DNA of 34,488 nucleotides from positions 1-34,488 of the forward strand of contig QFPJ01000032.1 in assembly GCA_003241685.1 (NCBI GenBank). Direction: 5' to 3'. Position 1 is the stretch's first letter. The number at the start of each line of letters is the position of its first letter. The stretch comes from Sphingopyxis macrogoltabida (GTDB lineage Bacteria > Pseudomonadota > Alphaproteobacteria > Sphingomonadales > Sphingomonadaceae). The position numbers and the translations under genes are program-made. The notes beneath the pieces are model-generated. The model was not told where the DNA came from and did no database searches. It worked only from the letters and a program-made list of their open reading frames with translations. Below are positions 1 to 7,919 of this stretch, one piece after another.

Positions 1-698
1 GACTTGTCGTCGGTCGGGCCGGAGATGATCAACGGCGTGCGCGCTTCGTCGATCAGGATCGAATCGACCTCGTCGACGATGCCGAAATTGAATTCGCGGT
101 GGACCATCTGCTGCCGGTCGAACTTCATATTGTCGCGCAGATAATCGAAGCCCAGCTCGTTGTTGGTGGCATAGGTGATGTCGCAATTATAGGCTTCGCG
201 GCGCTGAATCTCGGTCAGATTGGGGACGATGATCCCCGTCGTCAGGCCCAGAAAGCCATAGACGGTGCTCATCCATTCGGCGTCGCGGCGGGCCAGATAG
301 TCGTTGACCGTGACCACATGGACGCCCTTGCCCTCCAGCGCGTTGAGGTAGCAGGGCAATGTCGCCATCAGCGTCTTGCCCTCGCCCGTCGCCATTTCGG
401 CGATCTCGCCGCGGTGCAGGACGATGCCGCCGATCATCTGGACGTCGAAATGGCGCATCCCCAGCGTGCGCTTCGACGCCTCGCGGACCGTCGCAAAGGC
501 TTCGGGCAGGATCTGGTCGAGCGTTTCGCCGGCGGACAGCCGGTCGCGGAATATCTGCGTCTGCGCCTTCAGCGCGTCGTCGTCGAACGCTTCCAGCTGC
601 GGTTCGAACGCATTGATCTTGTCGACGATCTTGCGGATCGAGGCGATGTAACGCTCGTTGGACGAGCCGAACAGGCTTTTGGCGAGGCCAGCAAACAT
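1..698 (-). CDS. secA: Preprotein translocase ATPase SecA (N-terminal part, runs off window)
   Basis: SecA is the motor ATPase that drives unfolded preproteins through SecYEG at the inner membrane. The visible 232 residues begin MFAGLAKSLFGSSNERY and include the Walker A segment MATGEGKTLMA and the DEAD-type segment VDEVDSILIDEARTPLIISG, in the order expected for the first nucleotide-binding domain. SecA is usually about 900 residues, so roughly three quarters of the gene lies beyond base 1. The ATG at 696-698 follows AAGGA (707-711) at a spacing of 8. A small exported ORF lies upstream on the same strand (811-1077), and a GC hairpin (725-739) sits between the two. The identification is firm. 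Confidence 0.98.
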   Translation of the reverse strand, partial: MFAGLAKSLFGSSNERYIASIRKIVDKINAFEPQLEAFDDDALKAQTQIFRDRLSAGETLDQILPEAFATVREASKRTLGMRHFDVQMIGGIVLHRGEIAEMATGEGKTLMATLPCYLNALEGKGVHVVTVNDYLARRDAEWMSTVYGFLGLTTGIIVPNLTEIQRREAYNCDITYATNNELGFDYLRDNMKFDRQQMVHREFNFGIVDEVDSILIDEARTPLIISGPTDDK

Positions 699-724
699 GG
701 CGGATTTCCTTGGATTATGGGTCT

Positions 725-739
725 GGCCGCAACGCGGCC
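725..739 (-). promoter_or_regulatory. Hairpin in the secA leader
   Basis: GGCCGC, a 3-base loop and GCGGCC form a perfect 6-bp GC stem about 13 bases upstream of the secA ribosome binding site and 72 bases after the stop of the small exported ORF. No T tract follows on the minus strand, so it does not look like a terminator. It could be leader structure that affects secA translation; this is inference. Confidence 0.35.
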
Positions 740-810
740 GAAAAAGGGATTTTCAAAGGGCGCGCCCTATGTGGCGCGCGGCGCCCGGCATCGCGGGCGG
801 CCGGGACCCG

Positions 811-1077
811 CTATTCGATCGCGCGATCGCTGCTGGTCAACAGGCCGGGAAGGTGCGGCGGCGGCGCCTTGCGAACCTTGCCGTTCGCGGGAGGCGTCCG
901 GCGCGGCGGCGTGGTGGCGGCCGGGCGCCGTTCGCTATCGTTCGTCTCGCTCTTGCCCGCCGTTTCGGCGAGCATGATCAGCGACCCCATCGCCGCCGGA
1001 ACCGCGGGCGCGGCGGCAGCCCGGTCGGCCGTGGCGAAACCGGTCAGCAACGCCAGAAGGGTCAACAACAAACGCAA
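811..1077 (-). CDS. Small putative exported protein upstream of secA
   Basis: An 88-residue ORF with a convincing signal peptide: MRLLLTLLALLTGF, then an Ala-rich c-region. The mature part is rich in Pro and Arg (TPPRRTPPANGKVRKAPPPH) and is probably disordered. No ATG is available at the 5' end. TTG 1075-1077 is preceded by AGGGG at a spacing of 6, and an in-frame TAG lies a few codons upstream, so TTG is the most likely start. The gene runs with secA, leaving a 112-base gap. I do not recognise a family. A secreted, Pro-rich short ORF before secA resembles the layout of SecM-type monitor peptides, but no known arrest motif is clearly present. It could also be an ordinary periplasmic protein or a spurious ORF. 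Confidence 0.5.
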   Translation of the reverse strand: MRLLLTLLALLTGFATADRAAAAPAVPAAMGSLIMLAETAGKSETNDSERRPAATTPPRRTPPANGKVRKAPPPHLPGLLTSSDRAIE

Positions 1078-1191
1078 GAACAGCCCCTATTCGCCGTCAG
1101 TCGGGCATCCTCCTACCCGACGATGGCTGAACATAGGGTGAAAGGATGCGAACGTCCAGAGGGACCGGCGCCGCGGCGCGATGCCGGGGGC

Positions 1192-1575
1192 CTATTCGGC
1201 CGTCGCCGGACAGGCTTCGACGCGCGGCCCCTTCAGCAATGATCCGCCGTCGATCGAATCGACGCGCATCAGCAATGCCATGTCGAAGAATTGCGGCATT
1301 TCCTTGCAGAAACCGCCGACCAGCGCGTCGGACACCATCTCCGGCGTGATGCCGGCCCGCCAGCCGTCGGGGCCGATGACGGTGAACACCAGCATATTGG
1401 CCTCGGACACGACCGCGTGAATCTTGAGCCCGCCGCCGAAATCCTGGCCGACGCTCGACTGCAACCCCTCGGCCAGCTTCGCCGCCAGCGCGGACGCCTG
1501 CGCCGGGTCGTTCTGGGCCGCCGCGGGAACCGCCGCGACCAGCATCAGGACCGACAAAAACAGATTCTTGAACAT
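1192..1575 (-). CDS. Exported protein of unknown function
   Basis: 127 residues starting with a clear Sec signal peptide, MFKNLFLSVLMLVAAVPAAAQ, with an AAAQ cleavage site near residue 21. The mature part of about 105 residues contains two cysteines (FCKEM and EACPATAE) that could form a disulfide in the periplasm, and a strand-rich middle (ANMLVFTVIGPDGWRAG). I do not recognise a family. It is read towards the small ORF and secA, and diverges from the SDR gene at 1733, with about 157 bases between for promoters. The signal peptide and codon usage make it a real gene; its role is unknown. Confidence 0.85.
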   Translation of the reverse strand: MFKNLFLSVLMLVAAVPAAAQNDPAQASALAAKLAEGLQSSVGQDFGGGLKIHAVVSEANMLVFTVIGPDGWRAGITPEMVSDALVGGFCKEMPQFFDMALLMRVDSIDGGSLLKGPRVEACPATAE

Positions 1576-1732
1576 CGCCTATCTCCCCCGACCCTGCGCC
1601 CCGCTATATGCGAAAAACCGGCGCGGAAAAGGGGGCGCGTGCATCGGCACCGTCCCGGACCGACGCAATAGACCTTGACCTTCGCCGCGCCATCGCCTGT
1701 TCTCTACTGACAAATATGTAAGGGGGCAGCGG

Positions 1733-2536
1733 GTGGCGCAAAAGGCGATTTTCATCACCGGAGGCGGTTCGGGGATCGGACGCGCCGTCGCGCGCCATTT
1801 CGCGGCAGAGGGCTGGTTCGTCGGCATCGCCGACGTCGATGCGCGGGGGATCGACGAAACCGCCGCGCCGCTGCCCGCCGGCGCATCGTCGCGCCATGTC
1901 ATGGACGTGCGCGACCGCGACCAGTGGCGGGCGGCGCTGGACGCCTTCGCGGCCGCCGGCGGCGGGCGGCTCGACGTCCTGTTCAACAACGCCGGCATCG
2001 GATCGGGCGGCCAGTTTCTGGACATGGCGCCCGAAGAGGCCGACCGGCTGATCGCGATCAATTTCGGCGGCGTCGTCAACGGCGTCTATGCCGCGATGCC
2101 GCTGCTCCGCGCAACGCCGGGGTCGGCGATCCTCAACACCGGATCGGCTTCGGGCTTTTATGGCGTCGCGGGGCTTGCCGTCTATTCGGCGACCAAATTC
2201 GCGGTGCGCGGTCTGACCGAGGCGCTGGAGGTCGAATTCGCCAAATATGGCATCAAGGTGCGATCGCTGATGCCCGGCTTCATCGACACCCCCCTGCTCG
2301 ATCAGGTCAGCGCCGACAGCAACGAACCGGCGCGCAACCGCCTGTCGGCGGGCGGTTTCGAAATATCGCCGGTCGAGGATGTCGCCCGCGCCGCCTGGGA
2401 CGCGGTGCACGGGACGCGCGTCCACACCCCGGTGGGCAAGATGGCGCGGCGGCTTTCGCGCCTCGCGCGCTTCTTTCCCGGCCTGATCGCGCGCCAGTCG
2501 AAAAAGATCGACGGACTGGGCACCGTGACATCCTAG
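1733..2536 (+). CDS. SDR-family oxidoreductase
   Basis: A classical short-chain dehydrogenase/reductase of 267 residues, expected to be an NAD(P)-dependent cytoplasmic oxidoreductase. Visible motifs are the dinucleotide-binding TGGGSGIG at residues 9-16, the NNAG motif near residue 85, and the catalytic Ser followed by Y151-S-A-T-K155. The start is GTG 1733-1735, after a GGGGGCAG stretch that can serve as a Shine-Dalgarno. A PGFIDTPLL segment after the active site is typical of classical SDRs. The substrate cannot be deduced. The gene is convergent with the Sua5 gene; only about 19 bases separate the two stops, and they hold a GC palindrome. Confidence 0.93.
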   Translation: MAQKAIFITGGGSGIGRAVARHFAAEGWFVGIADVDARGIDETAAPLPAGASSRHVMDVRDRDQWRAALDAFAAAGGGRLDVLFNNAGIGSGGQFLDMAPEEADRLIAINFGGVVNGVYAAMPLLRATPGSAILNTGSASGFYGVAGLAVYSATKFAVRGLTEALEVEFAKYGIKVRSLMPGFIDTPLLDQVSADSNEPARNRLSAGGFEISPVEDVARAAWDAVHGTRVHTPVGKMARRLSRLARFFPGLIARQSKKIDGLGTVTS

Positions 2537-2540
2537 GACC

Positions 2541-2554
2541 GGCGCGCGCGCGCC
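2541..2554. terminator. GC palindrome between convergent stops
   Basis: GGCGCGCGCGCGCC is a perfect 14-base palindrome between the convergent stops of the SDR and Sua5 genes. It is flanked by GTGAC (2525-2529) and GTCAC (2555-2559), which extend the possible pairing. There is no T tract, so bidirectional termination is plausible but not proven. Confidence 0.35.
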
Positions 2555-2555
2555 G

Positions 2556-3500
2556 TCACACCGCCGCGCGGGCCAGCCGGTCGTTGATCGCGGCGCCCAG
2601 CCCTTCGTGCGGGATCGCCGCGACCGCGATGCGCGCCTTGCCGCTCGCCGCGCCCGCGTGCAGCGCGTCGAACAGCCGCGCCGCCGCTTCGGTCAGGTCG
2701 CCCGCCGCGCTCAAATCATAATCGCCCGCCAGCGCGCCGAAACCGATACCGAATTCGTCGCTCGAAAAGTCCCGCGCCCCCAGCCGCACCGGCTTGCCGG
2801 GCGCATAATGGCTGGCCAGCATTCCGGGCGCGACCACCTCCGATCCTGTCGCAGAAATGACTAGCAAGCCACTGATTTCCCTTAGCCTGTCCGCCGTCAC
2901 CGGCCCCGGCCGCAATATCTCCACCGTCGCATCGCGCACCCGCACGATCGTCGATTCCACCCCCGCCGTCGTCGCGCCATCGTCGATCACCAGCGGAATT
3001 CGTCCGCCCAGGCTGGCCAGCACATGCGCCGCCTTCGTCGGGCTCACCCGCCCGCTCGCATTGGCGCTCGGCGCGGCGAGCGGCGCGGCGCTCGCGGCGA
3101 GCAGCGCCTGCATCGCGCGGTGCCCCGGCACCCGCAGCGCGATCGTGTCCAGCCCCGCCGTCGCGATGCGCGCGACCGGGCAATCGGGGGTGCGCGGCAC
3201 GACGATCGTCAGCGGTCCGGGCCAGCAATGCGCCGCCAGCGCGCGCTCGACCGCGCCGAAGACGCCCAGCCGCTCCGCCGCCGCCAGATCGGGCACATGG
3301 ACGATCAGCGGGTTGAAATCGGGCCGGCCTTTCGCGGCATAGATGCGCGCCACCGCCGCCGCGTCGCGCGCATCGGCGGCCAGGCCATAGACGGTCTCGG
3401 TCGGCACCGCGACCGGCTGTCCGGCCGCGATGGTGGCCGCCGCGCGGCTTATCGCATCCGCGCCAAACGCAAGGACGTCGGTGGGGATGCTGTCGTTCAT
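2556..3500 (-). CDS. Threonylcarbamoyl-AMP synthase (Sua5/YrdC family)
   Basis: Makes L-threonylcarbamoyladenylate from Thr, bicarbonate and ATP, the first step of the t6A37 modification of ANN-decoding tRNAs. The 314-residue product has the YrdC fold (PTETVYGLAADA, K57-G-R, FNPLIVHV, the SAN motif in APSANASGR) followed by a C-terminal Sua5 domain (SHYAPGKPVRL and on). This is the longer Sua5 architecture rather than the short TsaC form. I chose ATG 3498-3500 over an in-frame ATG at 3515 because GAGG lies just upstream of the former. The gene is divergent from the acyl-CoA dehydrogenase at 3569, leaving 68 bases for both promoters. Confidence 0.95.
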   Translation of the reverse strand: MNDSIPTDVLAFGADAISRAAATIAAGQPVAVPTETVYGLAADARDAAAVARIYAAKGRPDFNPLIVHVPDLAAAERLGVFGAVERALAAHCWPGPLTIVVPRTPDCPVARIATAGLDTIALRVPGHRAMQALLAASAAPLAAPSANASGRVSPTKAAHVLASLGGRIPLVIDDGATTAGVESTIVRVRDATVEILRPGPVTADRLREISGLLVISATGSEVVAPGMLASHYAPGKPVRLGARDFSSDEFGIGFGALAGDYDLSAAGDLTEAAARLFDALHAGAASGKARIAVAAIPHEGLGAAINDRLARAAV

Positions 3501-3568
3501 TTGACCCTCGGCCATGCCGCGCTATAGCGCCGCTGCTCGCGGAATCATCCAGAAAGTCGGAATCGACC

Positions 3569-5311
3569 ATGACCTACACGCCGCCGACCACCGAACAGCT
3601 TTTCGTGCTCGATCATATCGCGCGCGTCGACGCGATGGCGATGCACGACCGCTTCGCCGCCGCGACCCCCGACATGGTCGAGGCGATCGTCACCGGCATC
3701 GGCGAGTTCGCGGCAGAGGTCTTCGCGCCGCTGAACCGCGTCGGCGACGTCCAGAATCCCCAATGGGACAAGGGCAAGGTCACGATGCCGCCGGGCTTCA
3801 GGGATGCGTACAAGCAATTCGTCGAGGCCGGCTGGGGCAGCATCGACAGCCCCGCCGCCTATGGCGGACAGGATTTGCCCTTCACCCTCGCGACGGTGGT
3901 GATCGAGGCGCTGGGCAGCGCCGACATGGGCTTCACCCTGTGCCCGATCCTGACCCCCGGCGCGATCCACGCGCTGATGGCCTATGGCACCGAGGAACAG
4001 CGCCAGACCTGGCTGCCCAAGCTCGTCACCGGCGAATGGAACGGCACGATGAACCTGACCGAGCCGGGTGCGGGCAGCGACGTCGGCGCACTGCGCTCGA
4101 CCGCCGAAAAGGTGACGGACGGGCCGAACGCGGGGCTTTACCGGATCAAGGGGCAGAAAATCTTCATCACCTTCGGCGAGCATGACCTCACCGACAATAT
4201 CGTCCACCTCGTCCTTGCCCGTACCCCCGGCGCGCCCGAAGGGACGCGCGGCATCTCGCTGTTCCTCGTCCCCAAATACCGGCTTGATGCGGACGGGAAT
4301 CCGACGATTTCGAACGGCGTCCATTGCGCCTCGATCGAACATAAGCTCGGCATCCACGGCTCGCCGACCGCGGTGATGGTCTATGGCGAGGGCGAGGATT
4401 GCCTGGGCGAGATCGTCGGCGACGAAATGGGCGGCATGAAGGCAATGTTCGTGATGATGAACAACGCCCGCGTGATGGTCGGGTGCCAGGGCGTCCAAAT
4501 CGCCGAACGCGCGACGCAGCAGGCGCAGCGTTACGCCGCGGAGCGCGTCCAGTCGTCGCTGGCGGGCAGCGCCGACCGCGCGCCCGTGACGATCGAGCAT
4601 CACCCCGACGTCAAGCGGATGCTGTGGCGGATGCGCGCCCAGACCGAAGCGGCGCGCGCGCTGATCTATTACGCCGCGGCGCAGACCGATTTCGGCAAAT
4701 TGGGCGACGAAGCGGCCAAGCTGCGCGCCGAGGTGCTGATCCCGCTGGCCAAGGCGCATGCGACCGACATCGGCTGCGAGGTCGCCAGCATCGGGGTGCA
4801 GGTTCATGGCGGCATGGGCTTCATCGAGGAAACCGGCGCCGCGCAGCATTATCGCGACGCGCGCATCGCGCCGATCTACGAAGGCACCAACGGCATCCAG
4901 GCCGCCGATCTGGTCGGGCGCAAGCTGGGCATGGCGGGCGGCGACGGGGTGCGCGGCCTGATCGCCGACATCGCGCACGGCGCCGCCGATCATCCCGCGC
5001 TCGCCGAACTGGCAGAGGCGTGCACCGCCGTCACCGACTGGCTCGAACAGGCGAACGCGCCCGACCGGCTGGCGGGCAGCTATCCCTATCTCACCATGCT
5101 GGCGACCGCGACCTGCGGCTGGCTGATGGCGATCGAGCAACAGGGGGCGAAGGCGGCGCTCGACGCCGGCACGGGTGATCGGGATTTTCTGGAGGCCAAG
5201 GTCGCCTCGACGCGCTTCTACCTGCAACAGATCGTCCCCGCGGCAACCGGCCTCGCCGCATCCGTACTGGCCGGGGACGCCGCGCTGGCGCCGCTCCCGC
5301 GGCTCGGCTGA
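3569..5311 (+). CDS. Acyl-CoA dehydrogenase, long (about 580 aa) type
   Basis: An FAD-dependent enzyme that forms the alpha,beta double bond in acyl-CoA thioesters. At 580 residues it belongs to the longer class with extra N- and C-terminal regions, as in the DmdC-like/FadE-like groups. Visible motifs are the FAD-contact segment MNLTEPGAGSDVGALRS, the middle beta domain, and the C-terminal YRDARIAPIYEGTNGIQ, whose Glu is the usual catalytic base. It starts at ATG 3569. A strong hairpin terminator directly follows the stop. The substrate cannot be read from sequence; the similarity to DmdC-like proteins is my impression and not a search result. Confidence 0.95.
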   Translation: MTYTPPTTEQLFVLDHIARVDAMAMHDRFAAATPDMVEAIVTGIGEFAAEVFAPLNRVGDVQNPQWDKGKVTMPPGFRDAYKQFVEAGWGSIDSPAAYGGQDLPFTLATVVIEALGSADMGFTLCPILTPGAIHALMAYGTEEQRQTWLPKLVTGEWNGTMNLTEPGAGSDVGALRSTAEKVTDGPNAGLYRIKGQKIFITFGEHDLTDNIVHLVLARTPGAPEGTRGISLFLVPKYRLDADGNPTISNGVHCASIEHKLGIHGSPTAVMVYGEGEDCLGEIVGDEMGGMKAMFVMMNNARVMVGCQGVQIAERATQQAQRYAAERVQSSLAGSADRAPVTIEHHPDVKRMLWRMRAQTEAARALIYYAAAQTDFGKLGDEAAKLRAEVLIPLAKAHATDIGCEVASIGVQVHGGMGFIEETGAAQHYRDARIAPIYEGTNGIQAADLVGRKLGMAGGDGVRGLIADIAHGAADHPALAELAEACTAVTDWLEQANAPDRLAGSYPYLTMLATATCGWLMAIEQQGAKAALDAGTGDRDFLEAKVASTRFYLQQIVPAATGLAASVLAGDAALAPLPRLG

Positions 5312-5314
5312 AAT

Positions 5315-5335
5315 CCCGCCGCGACGGCGGGGTTT
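5315..5335 (+). terminator. Rho-independent terminator after acyl-CoA dehydrogenase
   Basis: CCCGCCG, loop CGA and CGGCGGG form a 7-bp stem, followed by GTTTCGTT, starting 4 bases after the stop codon. It separates the dehydrogenase from the EAL-domain gene. Confidence 0.75.
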
Positions 5336-5401
5336 CGTTCATAATTAACGCGATGATAACCATCGCTTGCTACGCGTTTTCAGCATTTGCTGGAGACGTG
5401 C

Positions 5402-7693
5402 GTGCCCAATCCGATCACAGGTCTGATTATCAGTTGGCGCACGATCGCGATCGCGCTGCTGCTCAGCATGGTCGTCGGTCTGTCGTCGGCCGCCGTTCCG
5501 CTCGATCGAATTGTCGAAATGGCGACCGGGCGCCTGGCCTGGCGTCCGGTGTCGGGCGACATCGTCGTCGTGGCGCTGGACGACAAGACGCTGGAAGCGG
5601 TCGGCAACAAGGATTTCGACGTCCGCCGCCATGCGCAGTTGATCGACGCCATCGCCGCCACGCCGGCCAAACGCCTGTTCGTCGATTTCTCCTTCGAACT
5701 GCGGCGCAACGACCGCGATTATCCGAAGCTCGTGACGGCGGTACGCAACATGGGCGATCGCATCGTCCTCGCGGTTCCGGCAAGCGAGACTCGCGGGACC
5801 GATGCGGTCGTGACCTATTGGCCCGACCCGAAATTCGGTCCGCAAGCCCAGCTCGGATGCATCTGCTGGGGGTATGAGTTCTGGCAGGTGTGGAAGGTCC
5901 CGCTCGCCGTCGATACGGGCGGGCGCCTGCTTCCCAGCTTTTCGGCTCTGCTGGCCGGCAAGGCGCCCGATCGCCCGGCGCTCTTCTCGCTGGATTTGTC
6001 CTACGACACCGATACGATCACCGAATATAGCGCCATCGACGTCATACAAGGACGGCTCGACCCCGAGTTGCTGCGCGGCAAGGATGTCATCTTTGCGGCC
6101 AATTTCGGAACGTCGGCCGACAAACATTATCTGCCGGGACATGATCAGATTCCCGGCGCCTTCATCCACCTGATCGCGGGCGAGGCGCTGAAGCGGGGCG
6201 ATCCGGTCAATGCCGGATGGCTGCCGGGCCTTGTCGTCGCCGCCGGGATTTTGCTGGGGGCGCTGACGTGGCGGCGCGGACGCTATTATGCGCGCATCGC
6301 ACTTGGCGCGGCCGTCATATTGCTGGCGGCGAAAGTCGCCCTCAGCCTCTCGCTGATCACGGTGCAGGTCGGCACGGGCTGCTTCCTGATCGCGGTGATC
6401 ACCGCCAACGTCTCGCGCGTCCGCCGCCGCGCGTCGGCACAGCGTGAAAATCCGCTTTCGGGCCTTCCCAATTTCGAAGCGCTGCGGTCGCAGCCGCCGT
6501 TCGGCAGCGCCACCGTCATCGCGGCCAAGATCGTCAATTTCGAGGATCTGGCGGCCTTCATTCCGGGCAACGGCATCGATCAACTGGTCGATCAGGTCAC
6601 GCGCCGCCTCAAATTGGCGGCACAGGGCACGACGCTGCACCATGATCCCGACGGCAGCTTCGCCTGGCTCGTCCCCTATTACCAGCACAGCCAGATCGAG
6701 GCGCAGTTGGCCGGGCTTGCGGCATTGTTCAACGCGCCTTTGACCATCGGCGATCTGCGCGTCGACGTCGCGATCGCCTTCGGCGTCAACGACGAGTTCG
6801 AAGGATCGAATGCCCAGCGCCTTGCGGCGGCAATGGTCGCCGTCGAAAAATCGATCCGCAGCCGCGCGCTGTGGACCAAATATTCGCCCCGTCAGCAGGA
6901 AGACGCGGGCTGGCAGCTCAGCTTCCATTCGCAGCTGGAGGATGCGCTGGCCGGCGGCGACATCTGGGTCGCCTTCCAGCCGCAATATGAAATCGCCACG
7001 CACCGGCTGGTCGGCGTCGAAGCGCTCGTGCGCTGGACGCACCCGACGCGCGGGCCGATCTCGCCCGATGAGTTCATCGTCCAGGCCGAAAAGAGCCAGG
7101 ACATCTATCGTCTGACCCTGTTCGTGATGGATCAGGCGATCCGCTCGGCGGCCCAGCTGCGCACCCGCGGCATCCACACCAACATGTCGGTCAATCTGTC
7201 CGCGACGCTGCTCGACCATGTCGATCTCGCCGGCACGATCCGCATCATGCTGACCGCGCATCATGTGCCGCCCGAACAGCTCACGGTCGAGATTACCGAA
7301 ACCGCGCAGATCGAAAACAGCCGTCAGGCGCGCCAGACATTGGCCCAGCTGCGCCGCGCCGGCATCCGCCTGTCGATCGACGATTATGGGACGGGCCAGT
7401 CCAATCTCGAATATCTGACCGAGATCGAGGCCGACGAAATCAAGATCGACAAACGGTTCGTGATGACCATGCGCGATTCGCAGCGCAATCTGGAAGTCGT
7501 CAAATCGACCATCGACCTGGCGCACCGTCTGGGCGCCACCGCGGTTGCCGAAGGCATCGAAGATGCGCCGACCATGGCGTTGCTGCAACAACTCGGCTGC
7601 GACGTAGGCCAAGGATACCACCTTGGAAAACCGCAATTATTTTCTGATCTGATCAACACGCTGACCGCCGCGACGCACAGCCGCTCTGCATAA
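5402..7693 (+). CDS. CHASE2 / degenerate GGDEF / EAL membrane protein, c-di-GMP phosphodiesterase
   Basis: Order: an N-terminal membrane helix (IAIALLLSMVVGLSSAAV), a periplasmic CHASE2-type sensor (to about residue 280; VALDDKTLEAV and FVDFSFELRR), two or three membrane helices (about 280-350), a GGDEF-like domain starting NPLSGLPNFEALR whose signature is degenerate (DGSFA), then an EAL domain. The EAL domain keeps the catalytic residues: E540-A-L, an Asn in NMSVNLSA, EITE, D660-D-Y-G-T-G, K681 and an EGIED segment. It should therefore hydrolyse c-di-GMP in response to an extracytoplasmic signal, while the GGDEF part is probably regulatory. I chose GTG 5402 because GGAG lies 6 bases before it; TTG 5387 is the alternative. 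The length is 763 residues. Confidence 0.9.
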   Translation: MPNPITGLIISWRTIAIALLLSMVVGLSSAAVPLDRIVEMATGRLAWRPVSGDIVVVALDDKTLEAVGNKDFDVRRHAQLIDAIAATPAKRLFVDFSFELRRNDRDYPKLVTAVRNMGDRIVLAVPASETRGTDAVVTYWPDPKFGPQAQLGCICWGYEFWQVWKVPLAVDTGGRLLPSFSALLAGKAPDRPALFSLDLSYDTDTITEYSAIDVIQGRLDPELLRGKDVIFAANFGTSADKHYLPGHDQIPGAFIHLIAGEALKRGDPVNAGWLPGLVVAAGILLGALTWRRGRYYARIALGAAVILLAAKVALSLSLITVQVGTGCFLIAVITANVSRVRRRASAQRENPLSGLPNFEALRSQPPFGSATVIAAKIVNFEDLAAFIPGNGIDQLVDQVTRRLKLAAQGTTLHHDPDGSFAWLVPYYQHSQIEAQLAGLAALFNAPLTIGDLRVDVAIAFGVNDEFEGSNAQRLAAAMVAVEKSIRSRALWTKYSPRQQEDAGWQLSFHSQLEDALAGGDIWVAFQPQYEIATHRLVGVEALVRWTHPTRGPISPDEFIVQAEKSQDIYRLTLFVMDQAIRSAAQLRTRGIHTNMSVNLSATLLDHVDLAGTIRIMLTAHHVPPEQLTVEITETAQIENSRQARQTLAQLRRAGIRLSIDDYGTGQSNLEYLTEIEADEIKIDKRFVMTMRDSQRNLEVVKSTIDLAHRLGATAVAEGIEDAPTMALLQQLGCDVGQGYHLGKPQLFSDLINTLTAATHSRSA

Positions 7694-7708
7694 CTGCCAT
7701 TCTGGCAG
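7694..7708 (+). terminator. Small hairpin directly after the EAL gene stop
   Basis: CTGCCA, TTC and TGGCAG form a perfect 6-bp stem starting right after the TAA stop. No T run follows, so it is at most a weak or Rho-assisted terminator or a 3'-end stabiliser. Confidence 0.35.
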
Positions 7709-7731
7709 CGATAAACAGGGTTAAGACTCGC

Positions 7732-7754
7732 TTTACCTTAAAAATTAAGGTAAA
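7732..7754. repeat. Perfect AT-rich inverted repeat (10-3-10), possible operator
   Basis: TTTACCTTAA and TTAAGGTAAA are exact reverse complements around AAA. It lies 47 bases upstream of the 20-residue peptide gene. The arms are AT-rich in GC-rich DNA and no T tract follows, so a protein-binding operator is more likely than a terminator. The regulator is unknown. Confidence 0.55.
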
Positions 7755-7800
7755 CGCCGCGTTAACTGTCCTCGTGGGCAGTGCGTTCAGGAGAATCGAC

Positions 7801-7863
7801 ATGGGTTGGTTTTGGAGCTGGATGGGCGGCGGCGGCAGCGGTAACGGCGGCTCGCAGGCCTGA
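7801..7863 (+). CDS. 20-residue Trp/Gly-rich small protein
   Basis: ATG to TGA encodes MGWFWSWMGGGGSGNGGSQA. It is supported by a strong Shine-Dalgarno (AGGAG, 7 bases before the ATG) and by a strong Rho-independent terminator that begins 22 bases after the stop, making a compact monocistronic unit. The N-terminal third is aromatic (three Trp and one Phe in six residues) and could insert at a membrane interface; the rest is a flexible Gly/Ser/Asn tail. I know of no family. A Trp-rich leader would suggest attenuation, but the next genes are nrdA and nrdB, not trp genes, and the terminator follows the whole unit. Function unknown. Confidence 0.65.
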   Translation: MGWFWSWMGGGGSGNGGSQA

Positions 7864-7885
7864 CATCGGCAAGATATAAAAGATC

Positions 7886-7919
7886 GGGCCTCGGCATTGC
7901 CGGGGCCCTTTCTTTTTGC
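7886..7919 (+). terminator. Strong terminator after the 20-residue peptide gene
   Basis: GGGCCTCGGC, ATT and GCCGGGGCCC form a 10-bp stem with one G-U pair, followed by TTTCTTTTTG. It closes the small peptide gene and insulates nrdA. Confidence 0.9.

Noticed and set aside
3545..5227. 560-codon minus-strand open frame opposite the acyl-CoA dehydrogenase
   Set aside because: Antisense shadow; the plus-strand protein carries all family motifs.
5345..7636. 763-codon minus-strand open frame opposite the EAL gene
   Set aside because: Shadow of a real gene in high-GC DNA: the plus strand encodes clear CHASE2 and EAL motifs, the minus product has none.
7801..7919. Trp-leader attenuator upstream of nrdA
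   Set aside because: No tryptophan genes follow, and the hairpin has no visible alternative antiterminator pairing; the unit looks like an independent small gene.
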